DNA of 64,000 nt, from NCBI GenBank assembly GCA_963664585.2, contig CAXXEO010000021.1:140008-204007 (forward strand), read 5' to 3'. The position numbers and the translations under genes are program-made. The first letter of the stretch is position 1. Every line of letters starts with the position of its first letter. The notes beneath the pieces were generated by a model. The model was given only the letters and a program-made list of their open reading frames with translations, did no database searches and had not been told where the DNA came from. Source of the stretch: G963664585 sp963664585. GTDB taxonomy: Bacteria > Bacillota > Clostridia > Oscillospirales > Ruminococcaceae. Positions 43,303-52,740 of the stretch are shown in pieces.

Positions 43303-44642
43303 TCATCTGCCTCCTCTTCTGTACGGACACCCAGAAGGTCATAACCATCTGAGCCTTCTATCCGCACTTGGCAAAAATCCCCGGCAGAAAGGGTGTCATT
43401 ACTTTCAAAGTACACACGGGTATCAATGTCAGGCGCATCCATAGTGCTGCGCCCTGCGTACATGCCTCTTTCGCCGTCAAAGCCCTCACAAAGGATGTTA
43501 AGCACGCGACCTTTGAGACTCTCCGCAAAACTTTGGGCAATCCCCATCTGGAGTTCCATCAAAAGGTCGGCGCGCTTTCTTTTGATTTCATCTTCCACCT
43601 GGTTTTCCATGACGGCGGCCGGTGTCGAGTCCTCGGGGGAATAGGCAAAGCAGCCCATACGCTCAAAGGCAGTTTCACGTACGAAGTCACAAAGCTCCTC
43701 AAATTCAGCCTCACCCTCACCGGGAAGTCCGGCAATAAAGGTGGTCCGGATCACTACGCCGGGTATTTCACGGCGCAACTTCTGAAGAAGCCCCGTGATC
43801 AGAGCCTTATCCCCGCGTCGGCGCATGCTTTTCAAAATATCGTTATTGATGTGTTGCAGAGGCAGATCGATATATTTGACGATCTTGGGCTCACTCGCAA
43901 TCGTCTTAATCAGTTCGTCGGTAACGCGGTCAGGGTAGCAGTACAGAATACGCACCCACCGCACCCCCTCCACACGGCAGGCCTGCCGCAGCAGTTCCGG
44001 CAGCATTAGTTTCCCATACAGATCTTGGCCATAACGGGTCGTATCCTGCGCGACAATATTCATCTCAACCACCCCACGGGCGGCAAGGCGCTCGATTTCC
44101 GCAATGATATCCTCAAGCCTACGGCTTCGAAAGTCCCCGCGTATGTCAGGTATGGCGCAATAGGAGCAGCGGTTATCGCACCCCTCGGCAATCTTGATAT
44201 AGGCAAAATAAGGGTCATTAATGAGCGTTCTCTCCCCTTCAAGGGACAGGTCTGTCTTTGCAGCAAAGGAGACCACCCGCTCTCCCTCTAGGGCTTTTTG
44301 GATGGCCGCGCCAATATCGCCGTTGCAGCCGATCCCCAACACCACGTCGACCTCGGGCATCTCATCGGCCAACTCCTGGCGATAGCGCTCGGCCAGACAA
44401 CCGGTAACCGCGACGACCTTCAGCCTGCCCTCTCCCTTTTTCGCAGCGAATTCCAATATATTTTCAATGGACTCACGCTTGGCGTCCTCGATAAAACCAC
44501 AGGTGTTGATGATGATAGCGTCGCACTCGTCCGGATCAACACATAGAGAAAAGCCGTCCTTCATCATAGCGGACAGCATCATTTCGGCGTCAACCTGATT
44601 TTTCGAGCAGCCCAGGGAAACCATTCCAACATTGATTTTCAT
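43299..44642 (-). CDS. rimO: ribosomal protein S12 methylthiotransferase
   Basis: 447 residues. N-terminal UPF0004 domain with cluster cysteines (MVSLGCSKNQVD ~7-18; INTCGFIEDAK ~46-56), radical-SAM CxxxCxxC in EGCDNRCSYCAIP (~153-165), and a C-terminal TRAM domain (~380-440). It methylthiolates S12 Asp88. The start overlaps the recX stop by 4 nt. Confidence 0.97.
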   Translation of the reverse strand: MKINVGMVSLGCSKNQVDAEMMLSAMMKDGFSLCVDPDECDAIIINTCGFIEDAKRESIENILEFAAKKGEGRLKVVAVTGCLAERYRQELADEMPEVDVVLGIGCNGDIGAAIQKALEGERVVSFAAKTDLSLEGERTLINDPYFAYIKIAEGCDNRCSYCAIPDIRGDFRSRRLEDIIAEIERLAARGVVEMNIVAQDTTRYGQDLYGKLMLPELLRQACRVEGVRWVRILYCYPDRVTDELIKTIASEPKIVKYIDLPLQHINNDILKSMRRRGDKALITGLLQKLRREIPGVVIRTTFIAGLPGEGEAEFEELCDFVRETAFERMGCFAYSPEDSTPAAVMENQVEDEIKRKRADLLMELQMGIAQSFAESLKGRVLNILCEGFDGERGMYAGRSTMDAPDIDTRVYFESNDTLSAGDFCQVRIEGSDGYDLLGVRTEEEADE

Positions 44643-45271
44643 GAATCTATATCCTCTTCCTGTTCTTCCAGCAGGGTCATCCCGATGGCCTGCCTGATCT
44701 CGCTATAGCTGTAACCCAGCCTCAAAAGAGCATTTTGCGCTCTGTTTTTATATTTTTCCTCAGAAATATGTCCCGCATACTTGCGTTTTATATAGCAGCA
44801 GGCGCGACCGGCATTCTCATCACAGTCGAACTGTTCCAGAGCCTCTTCAACCTGTGCGGAAGAGATACCCTTCTCTCTGAGTTCACGCCCAATCCCCGCC
44901 GGTGCATAATACTTCAAGTTATACATGTCCCTTGAACATCGCATGGCATAGTCGCCGTCGTCGATCAAACCAAGCTCTTCCATACGTCCAACCGCCTGAG
45001 AGGCTGCTTGCTCGTCCGTGCCTGAAAGAAGCTTCTGATACAGCTGACGTCCGGTATAGCTTCGCTGGGCGGTCAGGCGCAATGCCTTGTCCCTGGCAAT
45101 GCGCTGATTAGAGCGCTGCCAAAGATCCTCTAACTGTTCTTGGGTCACAAGGCTGTCCGTCCCCAACCCGGAAAGCGCATAAACGTCCTCATGGATGGAA
45201 AAGAGAAAGTTACCATCCACATGCAAGGCGTAAAGCCCTCGCTTGGTGCGGGATATGCCGGTAATCAACAT
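44639..45271 (-). CDS. recX: regulatory protein RecX
   Basis: 210 residues of three-helix RecX repeats: ALRLTAQRSYTGRQLYQKL (~62-80), DYAMRCSRDMYNLKYYAPAGIGRELREKG (~107-135), and a C-terminal repeat ending YSYSEIRQAIG. It binds RecA filaments and limits their activity. The ATG shares a base with the recA stop codon, so translation is coupled. Confidence 0.93.
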   Translation of the reverse strand: MLITGISRTKRGLYALHVDGNFLFSIHEDVYALSGLGTDSLVTQEQLEDLWQRSNQRIARDKALRLTAQRSYTGRQLYQKLLSGTDEQAASQAVGRMEELGLIDDGDYAMRCSRDMYNLKYYAPAGIGRELREKGISSAQVEEALEQFDCDENAGRACCYIKRKYAGHISEEKYKNRAQNALLRLGYSYSEIRQAIGMTLLEEQEEDIDS

Positions 45272-46332
45272 TATTTTTCTTCATCTACCTCTATATCCAC
45301 ATTGGCTGTTTTGCCCAGAGCACGCTTGGGCGACTTTTCACTGACAGTCAGCTTCGTAGCGTTCTGGCGGATGAGAGCAGCCAGCTCCGCCATCAACTCG
45401 GGGTTTTCTTTTAAATACTCTTTGGAATTGTCGCGACCCTGTCCCAGGCGATTTTCTTTATAGTTGAACCACGATCCGCTTTTCTGGATGATGTCAAGCT
45501 TAGCGGCCATATCCAGAATTTCGCCCTCTTTAGAGATACCTTTACCGTACATAATATCAAATTCCGCCTCTTTAAAGGGAGGCGCTACTTTGTTTTTCAC
45601 AACCTTGACCTTCGTACGGTTTCCAATGCTTTCGCCTCCGGCTTTGAGCTGCTCGATGCGACGCACGTCAAGACGTACCGAAGCATAAAACTTCAAAGCG
45701 CGGCCGCCGGGGGTGGTTTCAGGATTACCATAGCTGATACCGATCTTGTCACGCAGCTGGTTAATAAAGATGGCAATGCAGTTGGACTTTGAAATGGCGC
45801 CTGTCAGCTTTCTGAGAGCTTGTGACATCAGGCGGGCCTGAAGACCAACATGTGCATCACCCATTTCACCTTCAATTTCGGCACGGGTGACCATTGCTGC
45901 TACCGAGTCTATCACGACCACATCAACAGCACCGGAACGTACAAGCGCCTCGGCAATTTCCAGTGCCTGCTCGCCAGTGTCGGGCTGTGAAACCAAAAGT
46001 GAGTCGATATCCACGCCCAAAGCCGACGCATAGACCGGATCAAGCGCGTGCTCAACATCGATAAAGACAGCGTCGCCGCCCAGTTTCTGGGCCTCGGCAA
46101 CGATATGGAGAGCCACGGTTGTCTTGCCGGAGCTTTCAGGGCCAAAGATCTCAACAATACGGCCCTTGGGCACCCCGCCAATACCCAGTGCTAAATCAAG
46201 CGCAATCGAGCCGGTGGGAATAGCCTCAACGGTGAGAGAAGAATTTTGCCCCAGCCTCATGATGGCTCCCTTGCCGAACTGCTTTTCTATCTGGGCTAGA
46301 GCCGTTTCAAGTGCCTTTTGTTTATCAGACAT
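45271..46332 (-). CDS. recA: recombinase RecA
   Basis: 353 residues. Walker A GPESSGKTTVAL (~64-75), Walker B VVIDSVAAM (~140), DNA-binding loops L1 (EGEMGDAHVGLQARL) and L2 (NQLRDKIGISYGNPETTPGG). It drives homologous recombination and the SOS response. It is first in recA-recX-rimO-pgsA. No GAAC-N4-GTTC LexA box was found upstream; a long leader hairpin lies right before the start. Confidence 0.99.
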   Translation of the reverse strand: MSDKQKALETALAQIEKQFGKGAIMRLGQNSSLTVEAIPTGSIALDLALGIGGVPKGRIVEIFGPESSGKTTVALHIVAEAQKLGGDAVFIDVEHALDPVYASALGVDIDSLLVSQPDTGEQALEIAEALVRSGAVDVVVIDSVAAMVTRAEIEGEMGDAHVGLQARLMSQALRKLTGAISKSNCIAIFINQLRDKIGISYGNPETTPGGRALKFYASVRLDVRRIEQLKAGGESIGNRTKVKVVKNKVAPPFKEAEFDIMYGKGISKEGEILDMAAKLDIIQKSGSWFNYKENRLGQGRDNSKEYLKENPELMAELAALIRQNATKLTVSEKSPKRALGKTANVDIEVDEEK

Positions 46333-46338
46333 TGTAAG

Positions 46339-46406
46339 CCGCCATTTCTCCAGCGAAAAATAGTATTTGTGTTCCTATCATCTGTCGCTGGAGAGATAAT
46401 AGGCGG
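46339..46406 (-). promoter_or_regulatory. stem-loop in the recA leader
   Basis: TCTCCAGCGA (46347-46356) pairs with TCGCTGGAGA (46385-46394), and CCGCC (46339-46343) with GGCGG (46402-46406). The stem ends ~7 nt from the recA ATG and covers its weak GGAG/GGCGG ribosome binding site. It could limit translation. Confidence 0.5.
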
Positions 46407-46725
46407 TTTGCGAGCGGTTAACAATCGCCCTATCAATTATCCTGCCAAAATTATTGCGATAGTGCAAATAAAGAGAATTTTCAAGCTCTGTCTTACCCGC
46501 CTGTGACAAGAAAGACAGATAGAACGAAGTCTCATTTATTAGGGAAATCACAATAAGCTTGTACGGATGTAAGCGAATGGGGCATTTCAGTAAAATCGAA
46601 GGTATGTTTTTGTTTGTGGTCGTAACGGCCCTCTGGGAGCTGTACCGCAAAAAGAATCAAACGCCTGTGTTTCGTCAGGAAACGGATCATGCTAAGTTTT
46701 AACATAAGCATCTTTTGTGCTACTG

Positions 46726-46831
46726 TATAGCCAATTAACTTAAAAACTGGCTATAGTTAAAACACCATTTTCTTCCCCCGCCTTCGGCGGGGGAAGAAAT
46801 CACAAGCTTGTTTTCAAGTTAATCAACTGTA
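46726..46831 (+). repeat. family A palindromic element, copy 11
   Basis: Forward orientation, near-consensus (right end AACTGTA instead of AACTATA). Upstream of recA and ~75 nt from copy 12. Confidence 0.95.
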
Positions 46832-46917
46832 TGACAATTATATCCTAATCAATGTGTAAAATCAACCGATCAGAGCACATTTGTGAACATATATTCTTTT
46901 TTTATTTATAGCCAATT

Positions 46918-47969
46918 GCTACATTGTCAAGCCAAATGCGACAGTTCGAGTAGAAAGAGCTGGGAAGGTGTATTCCAATTAAGACATTTTCGGGGTCTAT
47001 TGTTTATAAGCAGAAGAGAAGAAGACAGGTTTTGATGAGAAACAGTGGACAGAACAGTACCTTTCGGAAAGAACTCTCTGAGCAAACCGTTACCGTACTC
47101 ATTGCTTCCTCTCTGATGCGGACAATATGGATCAGCGAAATAAAGAGTTAAGCCTAGATCTTTCTGGATTACATCATAACAGGCAAATTCACCGCCACGA
47201 TCTGTTGTTGCTGTTTTGAATGTGCCTTGTGGCAATAAAGTGTGCAGGTGCTTGATTGCAGCTTCCATGGAAGCTGCCGTTCGATCAGGAATGGGAACGG
47301 CTGTATAGAACCTTGTTTTTCGTTCCACAAAGGTGGCCAAGCAACCACCGGAACCCCTAGAGGAAACCACCGTATCAAGTTCCCAATGCCCAAATGTTTC
47401 TCTGGTATATACCTCATTGGGTCTCTTGCGGATAGAAGTACCACGAGCATAATGCGCAAGATTTTTACAGCATCTCTTTTTTCCATTACGGCGCAGCACA
47501 TCTGCGGTAAGTCCGTTCAGTCGTCCGGCATAAAGCCAGTTGTATATTGTTTTAAAGCTCAGTTGGCTTGAAGTAACGGTATGTGATATTTGTTCTGGCG
47601 ACCAGGTCTCTTTCAGCTTTTCTGCCACAGCTGCGCACAACTCCTCGTTCCATTTCCCTTGAGGTTTGCTGTTGTGCCGTTTCTTCTGGTAATCCAGTTG
47701 TGCTTCTTCTGCGTTATACGCTCGGGCACCGTAAAAACGTTTCAATTCTCTAGCGATACTGCTGTGGTGACATCCCAGACGTGATGCGATTTTCCGGGTC
47801 GTATATCCGATTTGACGGAGTTCCTCTATCTTTCCTCGTTCGAATGTTGTAAAATGGTGGTGGCTCATGGCTGCCTCCTTGTGTGAATGTTGTTGTTGCA
47901 AACTCTATTCTACACGTTTTGGCTGCCTTGGGCTATCTTTTTCTGTCGCATTTCATTTTACAATGTAGC
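46918..47969 (-). mobile_element. IS30-family insertion sequence, copy 1 (1052 bp)
   Basis: Ends GCTACATTGT(C)AAGCCAAATGCGACAG and its inverse CTGTCGCATTTCATTTTACAATGTAGC: imperfect ~27-bp terminal repeats. Flanked by AATT direct repeats (46914-46917, 47970-47973). It lies inside a family A copy, within its left terminal repeat. One transposase gene, intact. Confidence 0.95.
46927..47868 (-). CDS. IS30-family transposase (intact)
   Basis: 313 residues from the ATG at 47868 (AAGGAGGCAGCC directly upstream; an earlier ATG at 47901 has none). N-terminal helix-turn-helix TTRKIASRLGCHHSSIAREL (~13-32) and the DDE catalytic core: Asp in HWELDTV, Asp in TTDRGGEF, Glu in GSNEYGNGLLREFFPKG. The C-terminus (NNRPRKCLNWNTPSQLF) is complete, and the stop lies inside the terminal repeat. 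Probably active. Confidence 0.95.
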   Translation of the reverse strand: MSHHHFTTFERGKIEELRQIGYTTRKIASRLGCHHSSIARELKRFYGARAYNAEEAQLDYQKKRHNSKPQGKWNEELCAAVAEKLKETWSPEQISHTVTSSQLSFKTIYNWLYAGRLNGLTADVLRRNGKKRCCKNLAHYARGTSIRKRPNEVYTRETFGHWELDTVVSSRGSGGCLATFVERKTRFYTAVPIPDRTAASMEAAIKHLHTLLPQGTFKTATTDRGGEFACYDVIQKDLGLTLYFADPYCPHQRGSNEYGNGLLREFFPKGTVLSTVSHQNLSSSLLLINNRPRKCLNWNTPSQLFLLELSHLA

Positions 47970-48176
47970 AATTAACTTAAAAACTGGCTATAGTTAAAAC
48001 ATCATTTTCTCCCTCCTTCGGCGGGGGAAGAAATCACAAGCTTGTTTTCAAGTTAATCAACTATACATCAGCATTTGATCATAAAAGCCATTAACAAACT
48101 CGCTGTACTCCAATAGACCATCTGTCAAATAAGTACTCACCTTTATATTACGAGACAACCTACTGCCATGTAAATT

Positions 48177-48269
48177 CCAAATCTTTTATGGCAATGGATT
48201 AAATGTCCTTGTATACACCCCCGCCGAAGGCGGAGGTGTATACAAAGTTTAAGATGTTGCATTGTACTA
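48177..48269 (+). repeat. family D palindromic element, copy 1
   Basis: CCAAATCTTTTATGGCAATGG-ATTAAATGT end, hairpin CTTGTATACACCCCCGCC-GAA-GGCGGAGGTGTATACAAAG, AAGATGTTGCATTGTACTA end. The inverse of 50740-50833; the two bracket the glycosyltransferase-like genes. Confidence 0.85.
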
Positions 48270-48330
48270 CTTTAAATTATTATGAAGCTTGGTTGTCATC
48301 AATTCTTTACCACCATATCCCTAAATCTCC

Positions 48331-49278
48331 TTATAAAAGATAATTATGTATAACCTCAAGTCTTTCAGTCAGCATCTTCTTATCGGTTATATCATTGGAT
48401 TCTTCAGCTTGACTGATAAATGATTTACACATTTCCAGTTCCATTTGATAAGTTCTTTTACACAATTCATGTAAGCCAATTTCATCAAAAAAAGCTGCTC
48501 TTTCATCATAAGAATCTAAAGCGTCAAGTGATTGCTTCCTATTAAATCCGGACCCCATGATACTATCCTCTCGTTGCCAATAAAAAACCAGCTGAACAGT
48601 AGACAGTACAATTTTTTTTGCTTTGTAGATTAATTTATATGTTGTAAATTCGTCCTCATGTATTCTTCCTACCGGAAAACGTATTTCATCAAAAAGACAG
48701 CGCTTATATAATTTCCCCCAAGCTACAACCATTTGAACATAAAACTTATCTGTGAATTGTTCCAGCGCTTCCACAGCGGAATATTCAAATATTTCTTCCT
48801 TAAAACTGTTCAATTGAATAATTTCAGAAGAGGTGCGAATAAAATCACTGACTGAAATATCTGCATCTGCATTTTTTAATAAATGATACAAGCTCTCAAC
48901 ATAGTTTTCATGTACCCAATCATCGCTGTCAATGAATGAAATATATTGGCCTTGTACGATATCCAAACCGTAATTTCGAGCATCAGAGAGGCCACCGTTT
49001 TCTTTATGGATTACTCTAACACGGCCATCAAGTTTGGCATACTCATCGCAAATCTCTCCGCAATGATCAGGGGAACCATCATTTACAAGTATAATTTCTA
49101 AGTTCTGATACGTTTGTCCCAGAATAGAATCGACGCAGCGATGGAGATAAGGCTCGACATTATAAACGGGTACAATGATTGAAATTAACGCTTCTTCAGC
49201 ATTATTCAAACCATCTCCATTGTTTGAAGTCATCTTGCTTTCACATTTTTTATTGCTATATAATCTTTTATCATCCAT
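48331..49278 (-). CDS. family 2 glycosyltransferase
   Basis: 315 residues. The GT-A fold begins after a ~30-residue lead: ISIIVPVYNVEPYLHRCVDS (~32-51), ILVNDGSPDHCGEICDEYA (~61-79), GGLSDARNYGLD (~94-105) and the metal-binding ISFIDSDDWV (~113-122). It transfers a sugar from a nucleotide sugar to a surface polymer or lipid; acceptor unknown. The ATG follows the stop of the upstream gene directly (TGA-ATG), so translation is coupled. Confidence 0.93.
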   Translation of the reverse strand: MDDKRLYSNKKCESKMTSNNGDGLNNAEEALISIIVPVYNVEPYLHRCVDSILGQTYQNLEIILVNDGSPDHCGEICDEYAKLDGRVRVIHKENGGLSDARNYGLDIVQGQYISFIDSDDWVHENYVESLYHLLKNADADISVSDFIRTSSEIIQLNSFKEEIFEYSAVEALEQFTDKFYVQMVVAWGKLYKRCLFDEIRFPVGRIHEDEFTTYKLIYKAKKIVLSTVQLVFYWQREDSIMGSGFNRKQSLDALDSYDERAAFFDEIGLHELCKRTYQMELEMCKSFISQAEESNDITDKKMLTERLEVIHNYLL

Positions 49279-50526
49279 TCAGCGGCCGCTTTCAAGAAAG
49301 TCGCAAATCTTTCTCCAAATGAATTGTGTCTCAAGGAATTGCTGATAATGCTTTTGAACGTTTTTATTGTAATGTTCCAACTCGGCAGAGATATGAATAA
49401 AATCCTCCCGTCCAAAATAAGCGCAAATTTTAGGAAGTGTGGCTGTAAGCCGCTCTCTCATCTCGTCAATTTTACTTTCGTAATTCTCTCTTTGTGTAAT
49501 ATAAAGCAAAAGCGGTTTATATCGGACCCAACCAATGCAGGCACGCAAAAAACGTGTAATATTCTGTTCAGAATCCGATTGAATATTCTTCAATTCGATT
49601 GGAAGAACGCCATCCAATAAGTGGTTATATGTCGAGAAGCCATCATGAAAAGCATAACAGGGCACACGCATTACTTTTCGCTCACCTAGGCATGTACTTA
49701 AAAACGTATCTTCTCCTCGCGCACCAGGTGGGTTGTAAAAAGGACTGACTCTGTCGGGCTTTGTCAGGTTTATGCATAAATTTGCTCCCGAAATAAACTT
49801 GGTATGGTTGACCTCCAATACTTCCCCGGGTTCATCACTCACCAGTACTTTCGTATCTGCATAAGTGACCCCGCCATTCTTCATCACAGCAGATATTGAG
49901 TCCCATGTGATAATGTCATTACTGATTGCTTCGATGAACATACGAAAATCAGATTCGGTCATCGTGTCATTAAATTCAATATATGGAATCGGTGAAATAT
50001 ATCCGCAGTGGTGGCCATTGGTAATATCAGCATGCTCAATATGCTCTAAGTGCGTTAACAACACATGCTGTCCGCTCCATATCGCGGTTGAGCGTGTTTT
50101 AGTAACAGCCATCGGATACTCGTCATCGTCCAAAAACAGAAGATAGTCAATCTTGTTTTTCAAAGCTGTATAAAGCACTGCATTTCGTTTAGCAGCATAC
50201 CCGCTTCCAAAAAACAGCCGTGCTTCCTTTTCATCAATGACCTTTTCGTTTATCAGATAATCAATTTCTTTTTGAATGAAACTACTGCCGATAAAGAAGG
50301 TGTCATCGATCAGATCAAGCACTTCTTTGCTGACACCAGTAAAATTGGTTGATTTGGTGTTTGCGTATTTTAAATCATAGGCTACCAAGAGGTTCAAATG
50401 AACATTTTTTTTCTCAGTCAATCCACATTCTCGCCAACTATACGTGTAGGTTTTCAATACCTTTTGAAAGCTTTTGCGGCCTGTCGCAAAACCGATTCCT
50501 ACTTTTATTATCTTTTTTTCATCCAT
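49279..50526 (-). CDS. glycosyltransferase-like protein (415 aa)
   Basis: 415 residues; GAAGGAGG precedes the ATG. A GT-A-like DxD motif is visible in DYLLFLDDDEYPMAV (~127-141), preceded by GYAAKRNAVLYTALKN. Later parts (FISGANLCINL; ARGEDTFLSTCLG; YAFHDGFSTYNH) resemble acceptor-site regions of glycosyltransferases. It is not assigned to a family with certainty. It forms a two-gene unit with the downstream GT2, bracketed by inverted family D palindromes. Probably surface polysaccharide modification (inference). Confidence 0.65.
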   Translation of the reverse strand: MDEKKIIKVGIGFATGRKSFQKVLKTYTYSWRECGLTEKKNVHLNLLVAYDLKYANTKSTNFTGVSKEVLDLIDDTFFIGSSFIQKEIDYLINEKVIDEKEARLFFGSGYAAKRNAVLYTALKNKIDYLLFLDDDEYPMAVTKTRSTAIWSGQHVLLTHLEHIEHADITNGHHCGYISPIPYIEFNDTMTESDFRMFIEAISNDIITWDSISAVMKNGGVTYADTKVLVSDEPGEVLEVNHTKFISGANLCINLTKPDRVSPFYNPPGARGEDTFLSTCLGERKVMRVPCYAFHDGFSTYNHLLDGVLPIELKNIQSDSEQNITRFLRACIGWVRYKPLLLYITQRENYESKIDEMRERLTATLPKICAYFGREDFIHISAELEHYNKNVQKHYQQFLETQFIWRKICDFLESGR

Positions 50527-50739
50527 TCAGATAACCTCCTTCTATTAACAGATATTACTTTTTTTTACATCTACAAGGACATCATAACAAAAATAGTGTA
50601 AATTTACAAATAAACTCTCACGATGATAACATTTGTCGTGTATACTTACGGAAATATTTATTGCCATATATACAGTTCGATTTCTAAAACTGTTTAAAAA
50701 ATCCGAAATTATATATGTTTTAGTCCCTTCTACCACAGC

Positions 50740-50833
50740 CTAGTACAATGCAATATCTTAAACTTATGTATTCCCCCGCCTTTGGCGGGGGAATACATAA
50801 AAACATTTAACCCATTGCCATAAAAGATTTGGG
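50740..50833 (-). repeat. family D palindromic element, copy 2
   Basis: TAGTACAATGCAATATCTTAAACTT end, hairpin TTATGTATTCCCCCGCC-TTT-GGCGGGGGAATACATAA, then ACATTTAACCCATTGCCATAAAAGATTTGG. Reverse complement of the copy at 48177-48269, with a different but still self-complementary stem. Confidence 0.85.
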
Positions 50834-50870
50834 TTTTACAAGGCTCTAGTACTCTGTAAAAATCTTAGCC

Positions 50871-50907
50871 TTGTATATCCCCCCGCCGCCGGCGGGGGGA
50901 TATACAA
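50871..50907. repeat. perfect GC-core palindrome
   Basis: TTGTATATCCCCCCGCC - GCC - GGCGGGGGGATATACAA, 17-bp perfect stem. Flanked by TTTACAAGGC(T/A)CTAG-like sequence on both sides (~50836-50850 and ~50944-50958), as direct repeats. Confidence 0.8.
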
Positions 50908-51054
50908 AACATTCTGAATTCTTTAAATATAAGTTTTAGGCTTTACAAGGCACTAGGCGCCTTTTGGTTATGCAGTTGCTATTAAGAACCTGCCGCGTTA
51001 TGATAAAAGCAGTTAAAATTGCATCCTTGCGCTAAAAAGAAGGGAATGAACCGT

Positions 51055-51957
51055 ATGACACAGATCACGGGCAATGAAGCGGCCGAACACGTGCTAACCC
51101 CTGAGTGGGTGTTTGACATTCTCCCGAAGCGGCTGGCCGAGAGCAATAAAGGGGACTTTGGTAAACTGCTGGCTCTGTGTGGAAGCCGTTATTATAGTGG
51201 GGCTGCCGCTCTTGCCGTAAAGGGGGCACTCCATAGCGGCGTGGGTCTGGTATGTCTGGCTACCACATCCCAAGTGGCCACTTCTCTTACCGGGGCGCTA
51301 CCGGAATGCACATTTTTCCCATTGGAAGAAACGGCCGAGGGCACTGTTTCGGCCCGTATAGCCGAGCGCCTTCTGGACCGGACCAACACTGGTAGCGCCT
51401 GCCTGATGGGCTGTGGGCTGGGGCAAAGTGCTGATGTATCCATATTAGTGCGCCTGCTTCTGGCGAAAGCGGACTGCCAGTTAATCTTGGATGCCGACGC
51501 GCTTAACATCATTTCACAGGAGCCACAGCTATTGACCGAGGCGAAGCATGTCCCCATCATTACACCGCATGTGGGAGAGATGTCCCGGCTGTGTGACAGC
51601 AGTATTGCCCAAATCAAGGAGCTTCCAAGGGAGCATGCAAGGGCATTTTAGACGCGCTACCACTGCATTGTAGTGCTCAAGGGCCATCAAACGGTTATTG
51701 CAGCCCCAGACGGAACGATTTGGGTCAACACCACCGGCAACGCGGGATTGGCCCGAGCCGGCAGCGGAGACTTTTTGGCCGGAATCATCGCCTCCTTTGC
51801 AGCGCAGGGGATCAACGCGCCTGAGGCGGCTGCTTGTGGTGTTTTCCTGCACGGGCTTGCGGCCGACCGCTGCGCTGCGCGCCTTTCGCAGTATGGTATG
51901 CTGCCCAGCGATCTGCCCACCGACCTGTGTTCGATTTTTTTAGAGTATGGTCGATAA
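51055..51957 (+). pseudogene. nnrD: NAD(P)H-hydrate dehydratase, interrupted by an in-frame TAG
   Basis: Start ATG 51055 (GAAGGGA upstream). Residues 1-198 read through NKGDFGKLLALCGSRYYSGAA (~33-53), MGCGLGQSADV (~120) and LDADALN (~150), then TAG at 51649-51651. The same frame continues without a shift to 51957: VVLKGHQTVIAAPDGTIWVN and TTGNAGLARAGSGDFLAGIIASF, the catalytic end of the ribokinase-like fold. The enzyme repairs hydrated NAD(P)H. Truncation would remove the active site. It may be a nonsense mutation or a base error. Confidence 0.85.
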
Positions 51958-51967
51958 TGCTCATGTA

Positions 51968-52060
51968 ACCTTCCCCCGCCGTAGGCGGGGCAGACAGATT
52001 CCAAATCTTCTATTTTAAATAATTTTCTGTATGCTTCTCCCGCCTACGGCGGGGGAAACG
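51968..52060. repeat. two GC-core palindromes in tandem
   Basis: TTCCCCCGCC-GTA-GGCGGGGCAG (~51969-51993) and CTTCTCCCGCC-TAC-GGCGGGGGAA (~52028-52055), between nnrD and the lipase gene. Confidence 0.7.
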
Positions 52061-52071
52061 GACAACTACTC

Positions 52072-52740
52072 TCACAATTTCCAAAGCTTCTCATAATAAT
52101 ATTTTGTTTTATGCGGCATAAATGTTATCACAAAAGGCAGCCTTGGTCCTCCTATATGTATAGGAATTCCCACATGCCGGTATCCGATCATTGCCGGCGG
52201 TACTTTTGTCACGATATCATTACCATTCTCAATTCTCAGCGTTTTGAATAAACGCTTATCGTATGATTTTGCAAAGGCTCTGTTGCCGACTCTGGGACAG
52301 CCAAACAAGATAACTTCATAATCCTTTGATGGAAAATTGTATTGCAGATCCACCGCACACAGAACAGCGACTGCCGCTCCATAGGAATGTCCCGTTACTT
52401 TAATATAATGGATGTTCTGGGATACATAGCTGAGAATGCGTCCTCGTATCTGATCATTTTTATATGCTTGGAGAAAACCAGAATGCACACGGATTTTTGA
52501 CACAAGATTATTATAGGGAATTATCTTTCTCCAGAATTTAAAATCAGTAATCCAATCTTTCAGTGAATCCGTACCTCGGAAAGCGACATCCAACACATCA
52601 CCAGAAATTCTAAGGCTGCATTGTATCCCACTAACTTTGTTATCAATTGTGATCAACCTCTCACCCGGGATCGAAGCCTGAATATCACTGTATGCCATAG
52701 ATGAGTACTCCAGTGACCGTATTATATCCTGATGGTCCAT
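52072..52740 (-). CDS. class 3 lipase-like alpha/beta hydrolase
   Basis: 222 residues from the ATG at 52740 (GGGGGTG upstream). Lipase_3 features: VAFRGTDSLKDWITDF (~52-67), the nucleophile elbow VTGHSYGAAVAVL (Ser119), CPRVGNRAFA (~144-153) and a later NDIVTKVPP (Asp, ~171). No signal peptide, so probably intracellular. Substrate not known: an acylglycerol or other ester. Confidence 0.9.
   Translation of the reverse strand: MDHQDIIRSLEYSSMAYSDIQASIPGERLITIDNKVSGIQCSLRISGDVLDVAFRGTDSLKDWITDFKFWRKIIPYNNLVSKIRVHSGFLQAYKNDQIRGRILSYVSQNIHYIKVTGHSYGAAVAVLCAVDLQYNFPSKDYEVILFGCPRVGNRAFAKSYDKRLFKTLRIENGNDIVTKVPPAMIGYRHVGIPIHIGGPRLPFVITFMPHKTKYYYEKLWKL

Larger units (their letters stand above)
46907..48065 (+). 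repeat. family A element, copy 12, split by IS30
   Basis: The left 11 nt (TATAGCCAATT, 46907-46917) and the remainder (AATTAACTTAAAAACTGG... to ...AATCAACTATA, 47970-48065) rejoin into one copy if the IS30 and one AATT are removed. Confidence 0.95.

Noticed and set aside
46333..46720. LexA/DinR operator upstream of recA
   Set aside because: No GAAC-N4-GTTC site was found.
51649..51651. UAG recoding (stop read as an amino acid)
   Set aside because: Other genes here end normally in TAG (for example ackA and the MFS gene), and only nnrD has an internal TAG.
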